Shown here piece by piece: positions 6,190 through 12,427 of a stretch of 16,907 bases of DNA (within the stretch, counting starts at the first letter, position 1; each line of letters opens with the position of its first letter). The notes beneath the pieces are model-generated. The model made no database searches. It was given only the letters and a program-made list of their open reading frames with translations, and was not told the DNA's origin. The position numbers were made by a program, and so were the translations under genes. This stretch comes from Fidelibacterota bacterium 46_43. Its GTDB lineage: Bacteria; Fidelibacterota; Fidelibacteria; Fidelibacterales; Fidelibacteraceae. Location of the stretch: the NCBI GenBank assembly GCA_001509335.1, contig LGGY01000145.1:1-16907 (forward strand), read 5' to 3'.

Positions 6190-7331
6190 ACTTCTATCTT
6201 CCGTTCATAAATTCTGTAAATTTTATATCGTTCTGCGCCCAGGGACGCAATAATATGGTTCATGACGATATTGTTTTCGAGAATCCAGGACATTTCCCCC
6301 CATTTTATACCATCCTTTATTGCCTGTTCATATAGCATATAATACATCAGGCTGTCAATCCCGAAATGTCTGAATTCCTCCAGCACCCCCATAAGAATCA
6401 CACGGACCGATTCAAATTTATTCTTATGGCGGATCATCATCCGGATGGTTCGTGGCGACAAAAGCCGGCCGTTCAGATGAATCAACTGCTCGTTGACATT
6501 CGGCAGGCAAATGGCCGTTCCAACAGTCTGTCCATTGATTTCAGCAACCCATAAATAATCAGGATTGGCAATTTTCAATAGATCGTGTACCATCTTTTTG
6601 GATTCCTCCGGTGTCAGGGGTACGGCACCCCAGTTCTTATCCCAGGCCTGATTATAAATAGAGATGATCTTTTCCGCTTCTTTCTGAACATCCTTCATAT
6701 TAATCTTCCGGACTACCAGTCCCGGCATGGTTCGGGCCAGTATTGCAACATCCTGAACTTTTTTCGGAGGCTTATCTTCAAGATTGGTTTTCCACGCATA
6801 TAAATCCTGGATCTTTTTAAATCCCGATCCTTCAAATAAACGAATATAATATTTGGGATTATAGGTCATTTCAACGACCGGCGGCTGGTTAAATCCCTGA
6901 ATCAGTAATCCCAAATTGTGATTTACCGAAAAGTTTTCAGGTCCCCATATCCTGTCGCACCCCTTCTCTTTTAACCATAGCTCGGCGGCATTAAAAAGAG
7001 CTGCCGCCCCGCGAAGACTGTTGATACATTCAAAAAATCCGATAAAACCGGTCCGGTCATGATGAAACTGATTATGGCGCGTATTGGTGTGTGCTGATAT
7101 CCTCCCAATCACCTGACCCATCCGGTAGGCCAAAAACAACTGGGCTTCAGAATGCATGAAATAGGGATTCTTCTTTTTGTTGAAGAACTTTTTCTGTTCG
7201 GAAATGACCGGCGGCACCCAGTTTGGATCCTTTTTGTAAATTTTCCAGGGGAACATGATGAATTTACGCAACTGCCGTTTTGTTTTTACGGGTACAATCG
7301 TAATGCCCTGATGATCAAATTGAGGTTTCAT
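6186..7331 (-). CDS. Tandem GNAT-fold acyltransferase-like protein (YghO/bCerS-like candidate)
   Basis: 381 residues with two GNAT-like halves. The N-terminal half has the block FPWKIYKKDPNWVPP (27-41), KNPYFMH (54-60) and GRISAHTNTRHN (76-87), which I associate with the YghO-like family. The C-terminal half shows VAEINGQTVGTA (262-273) and the acyl-CoA loop region GVLEEFRHFGID (315-326), ending NHIIASLGAERYKIYRIYE (358-376), a usual GNAT finish. No signal peptide and no membrane helix. Members of this family act near sphingolipid genes in other bacteria, where the GNAT-fold bCerS N-acylates the long-chain base. The start ATG has AAGGA about 7 nt upstream and is first of the four-gene unit. 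Acyl transfer is likely; the ceramide role is inference from family resemblance and from the coupled SDR gene. Confidence 0.78.
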   Translation of the reverse strand: MKPQFDHQGITIVPVKTKRQLRKFIMFPWKIYKKDPNWVPPVISEQKKFFNKKKNPYFMHSEAQLFLAYRMGQVIGRISAHTNTRHNQFHHDRTGFIGFFECINSLRGAAALFNAAELWLKEKGCDRIWGPENFSVNHNLGLLIQGFNQPPVVEMTYNPKYYIRLFEGSGFKKIQDLYAWKTNLEDKPPKKVQDVAILARTMPGLVVRKINMKDVQKEAEKIISIYNQAWDKNWGAVPLTPEESKKMVHDLLKIANPDYLWVAEINGQTVGTAICLPNVNEQLIHLNGRLLSPRTIRMMIRHKNKFESVRVILMGVLEEFRHFGIDSLMYYMLYEQAIKDGIKWGEMSWILENNIVMNHIIASLGAERYKIYRIYERKIEV

Positions 7332-7364
7332 GCGTCATCCTTATGAAAATTATCGTGTCTTTGC

Positions 7365-7379
7365 ATCATGTAACATGAT
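7365..7379. promoter_or_regulatory. Perfect palindrome in the divergent intergenic region (possible operator)
   Basis: ATCATG-TAA-CATGAT is a perfect inverted repeat with 6-bp arms and a 3-nt centre. It sits between the divergent acyltransferase-like gene (start 7331, minus) and namZ (start 7430, plus), where a regulator could act on both. A GATAAT-like -10 element for the minus strand lies close by, but I find no convincing matching -35. The 98-bp region otherwise holds only the two ribosome binding sites. Confidence 0.35.
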
Positions 7380-7429
7380 AAATTTACCTGTGAATGTATG
7401 TAAGATAAACAAATAGGGAGTTATTTCAC

Positions 7430-8680
7430 ATGAAAAGAACGGTTGTTTATATTTTTTTCCCCCTCATTATGGCAGGATTGTTGAGTTGCAGCTCCGACAG
7501 AGGCGGACAAACCCTAACAGGGCTGGATGTTTTAACAAAAGAGGGATGCACCCTGCTGAAGGGTAAAAATGTGGGTATTGTGACAAATCATACGGCCTAT
7601 AACAGGCAGGGGGATCATTTATCTGATGTTATCCATGGCATGGAGGATGTGACTCTGACGGCAATTTTTGCACCGGAACATGGTTTTCGGGGGACGGCAG
7701 AGGCAGGTGAATACATCACCGGAGAAATGGATTCCAAAACGGGGGCCCGGATTTATAGCATTTACGGATCCACCCGCAAACCCACACCGGAGATGTTACA
7801 GGATGTGGATGTTCTGGTGTTCGATATACAGGATGTGGGAGCCCGGTTTTATACCTATATTTCTACCATGGGAAATGTGATGGAAGCCGGAGCGGAAAAC
7901 GGTATCCCGGTCATTATCCTGGATCGCCCCAACCCCCTGGGAGGATGGGTAGAAGGTCCTCTGTTGGATATGCAGTGGAAATCTTTTGTGGGGATGTATC
8001 CCATTCCCATTCGTCATGGACTCACAGTGGGTGAGCTGGCGCTGATGATTAAAGGTGAAGGCTGGATCCATGAAGCGGAATCCCTGGATTTAAAGGTGAT
8101 CACCATGAAAAACTGGCATCCCAAAATGTTCTGGCAGGAAACCGGATTGACCTGGATCGACCCTTCACCCAATATCGGGGGAATGAATCCGGCGACATTG
8201 TATCCGGGACTCTGTCTGTTGGAAGCCACAAATGTATCCGAAGGGAGGGGGACAGATCATGCCTTTGAATGGATCGGTGCGGATTTTATCCACGGTGAGG
8301 AACTGGCTCAAGTACTCAGGGTCTTGAATATTAAAGGCCTGGCTCTCGAACCGGTGTCATTCATTCCCATTGATTTGCCGGGTAAAGCCACCAATCCAAA
8401 ATATAAAAATGTGGAAATCGAAGGTATTTCCCTTAAAGTTACCGATCCCGAGGTGTTTGAATCGGTAACTTTTGGTGTCATCTTACTGAATACCCTGAAC
8501 AAGCTCTATCCCGATGATTTTGAAATATCCCGCCCCGAATGGGCAAACCGTCTTTGGGGTCAAGAATCTCTGTATCAGGCCATGACAGGTGACCTTTCCA
8601 TCGAAAATCTCATGATGGGTGTCCGCCAGGATGTGGAAGATTTTCTCCCCCTGAAAGAAAAGTATTCACTGTATCGGTAA
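7430..8680 (+). CDS. namZ: Exo-beta-N-acetylmuramidase NamZ-like lipoprotein (DUF1343)
   Basis: Releases terminal MurNAc from the non-reducing end of peptidoglycan fragments, feeding cell-wall recycling. A lipoprotein signal peptide ends in the lipobox LLSC with Cys20 as lipidation site, so the enzyme should be membrane-anchored outside the cytoplasm, unlike secreted Bacillus NamZ. The DUF1343 signatures appear in order: VGIVTNHTAY (48-57), APEHGFRGTAEAG (81-93), IYSIYG (108-113), DVLVFDIQDVGARFYTYIS (127-145), ILDRPNPLGG (163-172), and PIPIRHGLTVGELA (191-204). The later half holds GGMNPATLYPG and NVSEGRGTDHAFEWIGA. At 416 residues it is full length. GGGAG-like GGGAG/GGAG sequence lies about 9 nt before the ATG. 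murQ, the later enzyme of the same pathway, lies downstream on the same strand. Confidence 0.92.
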   Translation: MKRTVVYIFFPLIMAGLLSCSSDRGGQTLTGLDVLTKEGCTLLKGKNVGIVTNHTAYNRQGDHLSDVIHGMEDVTLTAIFAPEHGFRGTAEAGEYITGEMDSKTGARIYSIYGSTRKPTPEMLQDVDVLVFDIQDVGARFYTYISTMGNVMEAGAENGIPVIILDRPNPLGGWVEGPLLDMQWKSFVGMYPIPIRHGLTVGELALMIKGEGWIHEAESLDLKVITMKNWHPKMFWQETGLTWIDPSPNIGGMNPATLYPGLCLLEATNVSEGRGTDHAFEWIGADFIHGEELAQVLRVLNIKGLALEPVSFIPIDLPGKATNPKYKNVEIEGISLKVTDPEVFESVTFGVILLNTLNKLYPDDFEISRPEWANRLWGQESLYQAMTGDLSIENLMMGVRQDVEDFLPLKEKYSLYR

Positions 8681-8694
8681 AGCCGATATTGATT
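8672..8694 (+). terminator. Weak terminator-like hairpin at the end of namZ
   Basis: TATCGG (8672-8677) and CCGATA (8683-8688) pair perfectly around a 5-nt loop that contains the namZ TAA, followed by TTGATTTT. The stem is short and the T-run is interrupted, so it would attenuate rather than stop transcription, if it acts at all. Confidence 0.35.
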
Positions 8695-8717
8695 TTATGA
8701 GTGAATAAAACTATTTT
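8689..8717 (+). promoter_or_regulatory. Weak candidate promoter before the 180-aa exported protein
   Basis: TTGATT (8689-8694), a 17-nt spacer, and TATTTT (8712-8717), each matching consensus at 4 of 6. It directly follows the namZ hairpin and would start transcription about 15 nt before the ATG at 8741. Consensus match only. Confidence 0.25.
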
Positions 8718-8740
8718 CATAGAAAAGCATGGAGTCTTTG

Positions 8741-9283
8741 ATGAAAACAACGATCTCCCTCATTCTCACAACGCTTTTCCTTTTATACTCCGGGCTCTTT
8801 GCCCAGGATGGGTACCGGGATATTCCCTGGGGAAGCTCGAAAAATGCAACCCGAAAGATTGCCCGGGAATATTTTGGTGACAATTATTACGAAACAGAAT
8901 CCAAGCTGATTTTTACAGACACATTTCAGGGAAATGATGCGATTTACAGTTTCTTTTTTTCAAAAGATTCCCTGCATACTGTTGGGATTAAATCAGAATT
9001 GCCCTATCTGCTGACGGATGAGAAAACGTTTTCGGATATGTTTGATAAATCGGAAAAAGAAGTGGATAAACTGATACGACGAATAAGCGGGAAGTACGGT
9101 CAGCCCATTCTTCAGGAAAAAGTAAAGACAGATTTGTTTCTCCGTTGGGAAGTGGATGATACGGAAATTGAACTATTTGTTGAACGAAGTTATAAGTATA
9201 AAATGATTATGACATATCGATGGATTTCCTATTTTGAGACAAAACAGGAAAAACGTCAACAACAGTATCTGAACGAACTCTGA
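8741..9283 (+). CDS. Small exported protein of unknown function, 180 aa
   Basis: The preferred start is the ATG at 8741, which has GGAG 6 nt upstream; an in-frame ATG at 8729 has no such site and would add four residues before the signal peptide. The protein begins MKTTISLILTTLFLLYSG with a clean Sec signal peptide, likely cut after LFA just before QDGYRDIPWG. The mature part opens with the YRDIPWGSSKNATRK pattern typical of small periplasmic proteins that share a W-G-x-S motif, then a charged alpha/beta region with KYGQPI and RWEVDDTEIELFVE, and ends in a basic Gln-rich tail. No lipobox and no catalytic motif. I do not recognise a function. It lies between namZ and the PP-loop gene, so it may ride in the cell-wall recycling unit. 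Confidence 0.7.
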   Translation: MKTTISLILTTLFLLYSGLFAQDGYRDIPWGSSKNATRKIAREYFGDNYYETESKLIFTDTFQGNDAIYSFFFSKDSLHTVGIKSELPYLLTDEKTFSDMFDKSEKEVDKLIRRISGKYGQPILQEKVKTDLFLRWEVDDTEIELFVERSYKYKMIMTYRWISYFETKQEKRQQQYLNEL

Positions 9284-9309
9284 CACCACCCTTAACATAA
9301 ACTCAAAAC

Positions 9310-9325
9310 ATCATGAAATCATGAA
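9310..9325 (+). repeat. Tandem 8-bp repeat ATCATGAA x2 before the PP-loop gene
   Basis: Two head-to-tail copies of ATCATGAA fill 9310-9325 in the 50-bp gap ahead of the PP-loop gene. The ATCATG unit is also the arm of the palindrome at 7365-7379. Too short to be significant alone. Confidence 0.25.
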
Positions 9326-9336
9326 AGGGAATATTG

Positions 9337-10362
9337 TTGCCTGATGGAATTGGACTGATATCCGGAGGACTTGATTCACTGCTGGCCATGCGCCTGATGA
9401 TGGAGCAGGATCTGAATCTGCTGGGAATTGTCATAGATACAGGATTTTCTTCTATGTTTGAAGAAGAAGGAAAATCAAATGCCTATGCGGATAGACCCTC
9501 CATCACAGATGTGGCCCGAGAGATAGGTTTTCCTCTTGAAATTATCCCGCTGCATGAAGAATACTGGGAGATGATAAAAAATCCCCGGTACGGCTATGGG
9601 AAACACATAAATCCCTGTCTGGATTGTCGAATTCTCATGCTAAAAACAGCCGCCCGGGTGATGTATGAAAAAAATGCAGCCTTTGTGTTTACCGGCGAAG
9701 TCATCGGACAGCGCCCCAAAAGTCAGTTGTCCCACCAGTTGAAAATTTCTGAACGTGATAGCGGGCTGGAAGGACGCCTTTTAAGACCCTTGTCGGCCAA
9801 ATGTCTTCCCCCGACCATTCCTGAACAGGAAGGACTGGTCAAGCGGGAATTACTGGAAGGTATCAAGGGGAGAAGCCGTAAACGTCAGTTGGAACTGGCG
9901 GACCGGTGGGGACTTGCAGACTTGTCTGTTGCCGGGGGAGCAAACTGTTTCCTCATCGATGCCGGCTATTCTGCAAGAATGAAAGATCTTTTCCACTATA
10001 AAGGGAAGGATCATATCACCGGAACAGACCGGGCCCTCTTGCGGGTGGGGAGGCATTTCAGGTTATCGAAATCTCTGAAATTCATTGTATCAAGAAATGA
10101 GGACGAACATAAACGGCTTCTGGATATGGCCTCCGGTTTGCCCATGCTGGAATGTGTGGATGTCATCGGAGCCGTGGGCGTCTTATCCGGGCCCTTTACT
10201 GACGCAGAAGTGTTGAGGGCTGGCGAACTCCTGGGGCGCTACAGTAAAGGTCGCGAAAGAGATTCTGTCCAGGTAACTCTGACACAAAACGGCAAAATCC
10301 TGAAATCTTTTCACGTTTCTCCCGAAAGGGACCGGCAGGTACTGGACAGCTTGTTGATTTAA
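9337..10362 (+). CDS. PP-loop ATPase (tRNA thiolation-like) with C-terminal NFACT-R-type RNA-binding domain
   Basis: An ATP pyrophosphatase of the group often annotated as MnmA-like thiouridylase. The PP-loop SGGLDS is close to the N-terminus, followed by a DTGFSS block, NPCLDCR (two cysteines, a likely thiolation or metal site), FTGEVIGQRPKSQ, RLLRPLSAKCLPPTIPEQEGL and GRSRKRQLELADRWGL, which together define this family. A third Cys sits in GGANCFLIDAGYS, at the position where relatives read GGCLL. The C-terminal part contains RVGRHFRLSKSLKFIVSRN, typical of NFACT-R RNA-binding domains. About 341 aa. It starts with TTG: GGGA at 9327-9330 is 6 nt before the TTG at 9337 and only 3 nt before the TTG at 9334, so 9337 is preferred. 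RNA thiolation is a family-level inference; the exact target base is unknown. Confidence 0.82.
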   Translation: MPDGIGLISGGLDSLLAMRLMMEQDLNLLGIVIDTGFSSMFEEEGKSNAYADRPSITDVAREIGFPLEIIPLHEEYWEMIKNPRYGYGKHINPCLDCRILMLKTAARVMYEKNAAFVFTGEVIGQRPKSQLSHQLKISERDSGLEGRLLRPLSAKCLPPTIPEQEGLVKRELLEGIKGRSRKRQLELADRWGLADLSVAGGANCFLIDAGYSARMKDLFHYKGKDHITGTDRALLRVGRHFRLSKSLKFIVSRNEDEHKRLLDMASGLPMLECVDVIGAVGVLSGPFTDAEVLRAGELLGRYSKGRERDSVQVTLTQNGKILKSFHVSPERDRQVLDSLLI

Positions 10363-10369
10363 TCCGATA

Positions 10370-10398
10370 TTGGAATATTTATGATTAACTCGTAAAAT
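10370..10398 (+). promoter_or_regulatory. Candidate sigma-70-type promoter for murQ
   Basis: TTGGAA (10370-10375), a 17-nt spacer, and TAAAAT (10393-10398) match the consensus at 4 of 6 and 5 of 6. Transcription would begin near 10405, giving a leader of about 20 nt that includes the AGGGGAG site of murQ. This also argues against the GTG at 10405 as the murQ start. Confidence 0.5.
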
Positions 10399-10425
10399 TG
10401 CCCGGTGAAAAAACAGGGGAGCACT

Positions 10426-11337
10426 ATGGCCATCAGTGATAAACACACGGAAATGCAAAATCTGGCAAGTATGAATATCGATGAGATGAATACCGGCGAA
10501 ATTCTTTATCTCATTAACAACGAGGATAAAACTGTCCCCCACGCAGTTGAAAAAGCCATTCCCGCTGTCGGGGAATTTGTGGACAAAGTTGTTGAAAGTT
10601 TCCACAAAAAGGGCAAGTTGTACTATATCGGTGCCGGAACAAGCGGTCGTCTTGGTGTTTTGGATGCATCGGAAATTCCACCCACTTATTCAGCTCCAAA
10701 TTCCCTGGTCCAGGGTATCATGTGTGGCGGACTTGCAGCCCTGGTTACTGCCGTTGAAGGAGCTGAAGATGAATATGACGAAGGTGTTAAAATTGTGGAT
10801 GAACGGGGCTTGACAGAAAATGACTGCCTTCTGGGAATTACCACAAGCGGGATGGCATCCTATGTCCATGGCGCTCTGAAACGGGCTAAAGAAATCGGCG
10901 TGACAACCGGACTCCTGGTATGTAATGAATACGAAAAACCGGATTATGTGGATGTGCTGATCAAAACGATTGTGGGGCCCGAAGTAATCACCGGTTCGAC
11001 CCGAATGAAAGCAGGGACTGCCACAAAATTGATTCTGAATATGATTACGACATCGGCCATGGTGCTTATGCATAAAACCTATGGAAATCTCATGGTGGAT
11101 CTCATGACCACCAATAAAAAATTATGGGATCGTGGCGCACGAATTATAAAGCACTGTACCGGTATTGACTATGATAAAGCCATGGATCTTCTGATTAAAG
11201 CCGGTGGACGGGTTAAGGCTACCCTGGTGATGGCTTCTTTGAATGTATCCTACGAAGAAGCGGAAAAACGATTAAAAATGCATGACGGATCCCTTCGGGA
11301 AACGCTGGACGAAGAGGGAATTACTTTAAATTTATAA
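10426..11337 (+). CDS. murQ: N-acetylmuramic acid 6-phosphate etherase
   Basis: Cleaves the lactyl ether of MurNAc-6-phosphate to GlcNAc-6-phosphate and D-lactate in the cytoplasm, linking peptidoglycan recycling to amino-sugar metabolism. SIS-domain sugar isomerase fold. The start ATG at 10426 has AGGGGAG about 5 nt upstream; an in-frame GTG at 10405 lacks a site. With this start the protein has 303 residues, the normal length. It shows TEMQNLASMNIDEMNTGEIL at the N-terminus, GAGTSGRLG from residue 69, and DASEIPPTY; Glu83 and Glu114 fall exactly where the E. coli catalytic glutamates lie. GSTRMKAGTATK and the C-terminal helical MASLNVSYEEAEKRL complete the family pattern. A promoter-like pair precedes it. 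It shares a strand and pathway with namZ upstream. Confidence 0.96.
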   Translation: MAISDKHTEMQNLASMNIDEMNTGEILYLINNEDKTVPHAVEKAIPAVGEFVDKVVESFHKKGKLYYIGAGTSGRLGVLDASEIPPTYSAPNSLVQGIMCGGLAALVTAVEGAEDEYDEGVKIVDERGLTENDCLLGITTSGMASYVHGALKRAKEIGVTTGLLVCNEYEKPDYVDVLIKTIVGPEVITGSTRMKAGTATKLILNMITTSAMVLMHKTYGNLMVDLMTTNKKLWDRGARIIKHCTGIDYDKAMDLLIKAGGRVKATLVMASLNVSYEEAEKRLKMHDGSLRETLDEEGITLNL

Positions 11338-11389
11338 AGTGATGAGTCATCTATATGAAGTACTGAGTTTGTGTGCTGAATTGTGTGTG

Positions 11390-11411
11390 GAGTTCAGAGT
11401 ACTCTCAACTC
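11390..11411. promoter_or_regulatory. 22-bp near-perfect palindrome upstream of hldD (possible operator)
   Basis: GAGTTCAGAGT followed by ACTCTCAACTC: 10 of 11 base pairs of the dyad match, with one C:C mismatch. It has no loop, so a protein-binding site is more likely than an RNA hairpin. It lies 48 nt before hldD in the 121-bp gap after murQ, close to a TATATT that could be a -10 (11423-11428). A second copy of AGTACT with a GAGTT next to it occurs about 30 nt upstream (11359-11369). Confidence 0.4.
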
Positions 11412-11458
11412 ATTAAATTGTGTATATTAACAAATGAGACACTTGTCGGATTATCGTA

Positions 11459-12427
11459 ATGAACTATAACGGAAAAAAGTTACTGATTACAGGCGGTGCC
11501 GGGTTTATTGGTTCAAATCTGGTAAAAACCATCACCACCCGCTGGCCTGATGCCGAAATCTGCATTTTGGATGCTTTTGTGAATGGCCACTTTAAAAACC
11601 TTATCGGTTTTCAGGGAGAATTAATTGCCGGGGATTTAACCGATGAAAAGGTTTTAAAACAATTAAAGAACCGGCCTTTTGATATAATTTTTCATCAGGG
11701 AGCCATCACCGATACAACAGTGAGCGACCAAAAAAAGATGATAGAAGTGAATACCAACTCCTTTTCGTTTCTTTTGGATCTTGCCTCCCGCAATCAGGCA
11801 ACTCTTGTCTATGCCTCAAGTGCAGCTGTGTATGGAAATTCCCCCTCGCCCAACAGGGTGGGGAATGGAGAAATCCCAGAAAATGTCTATGGGTATTCAA
11901 AATATTTGATGGATGAAATGACCCGCCTATATCTGAAAAAGCATCCGGATCTTCAGCACAGTATTGTCGGACTCCGATACTTCAATGTCTATGGCCCCGG
12001 AGAATATTATAAAGGAAAAATGGCATCCATGATCCTGCAGCTCGCCCTGAAAATGCGAAATAATGTCACCCCCCGTCTTTTTAAATTCGGCGATCAACGG
12101 CGGGATTTTGTGTTTGTGGACGACATTGTTCAGGCGAATCTGAAAGCGGCTTCAGCCGGTATCAGCGGAATTTTCAATGCCGGCTCGGGAGTTTCCAGAA
12201 CGTTTAACGACATAGTAGCCATCCTGAACGAAGCCTTGGGAACGGATCACTACATTGAATATTTTGACAATCCCTATGCGTTTTACCAGAATAATACCTG
12301 CGCGGATATACAGGAAACCCGGGAAAAATTAGGCTATTCTCCCGATTATACACTGGAAAAGGGGATTCAAAAAACTGTAGATTGGATTCAATCTTCAATG
12401 AAGAATGCTGATTCCATAATCGAATGA
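11459..12427 (+). CDS. hldD: ADP-L-glycero-D-manno-heptose 6-epimerase
   Basis: Converts ADP-D-glycero-D-manno-heptose to the L-glycero form, the last step in making the activated heptose of the LPS inner core; NADP-dependent, cytoplasmic. Extended SDR fold: TGGAGFIG at residues 11-18, HQGAITDTT at 79-87, YASSAAVYG at 118-126, catalytic YGYSK at 144-148 (Tyr144, Lys148). The HldD-specific block FNVYGPGEYYKGKMAS at 175-190 and GDQRRDFVFVDD separate it from generic UDP-sugar epimerases. Length 322 aa is normal. The ribosome site is weak. Its TGA overlaps the ATG of the diguanylate cyclase gene (ATGA), so an LPS sugar enzyme and a signalling enzyme share a transcript. Its presence implies an outer membrane with heptose-containing LPS. 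Confidence 0.93.
   Translation: MNYNGKKLLITGGAGFIGSNLVKTITTRWPDAEICILDAFVNGHFKNLIGFQGELIAGDLTDEKVLKQLKNRPFDIIFHQGAITDTTVSDQKKMIEVNTNSFSFLLDLASRNQATLVYASSAAVYGNSPSPNRVGNGEIPENVYGYSKYLMDEMTRLYLKKHPDLQHSIVGLRYFNVYGPGEYYKGKMASMILQLALKMRNNVTPRLFKFGDQRRDFVFVDDIVQANLKAASAGISGIFNAGSGVSRTFNDIVAILNEALGTDHYIEYFDNPYAFYQNNTCADIQETREKLGYSPDYTLEKGIQKTVDWIQSSMKNADSIIE

Noticed and set aside
8729..8740. ATG at 8729 as the start of the exported protein
   Set aside because: GGAG lies between it and the ATG at 8741, at the right distance for the latter, and the signal peptide is cleaner from 8741.
10405..10425. GTG at 10405 as the murQ start, adding seven residues
   Set aside because: No ribosome site precedes it, a promoter-like pair would start transcription at about that base, and the ATG at 10426 has AGGGGAG and puts the catalytic glutamates at the E. 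coli numbering.
10183..10605. Minus-strand open frame of 140 codons across the PP-loop/murQ junction
   Set aside because: Covers the antisense of two firmly identified genes and their promoter gap; no family pattern.
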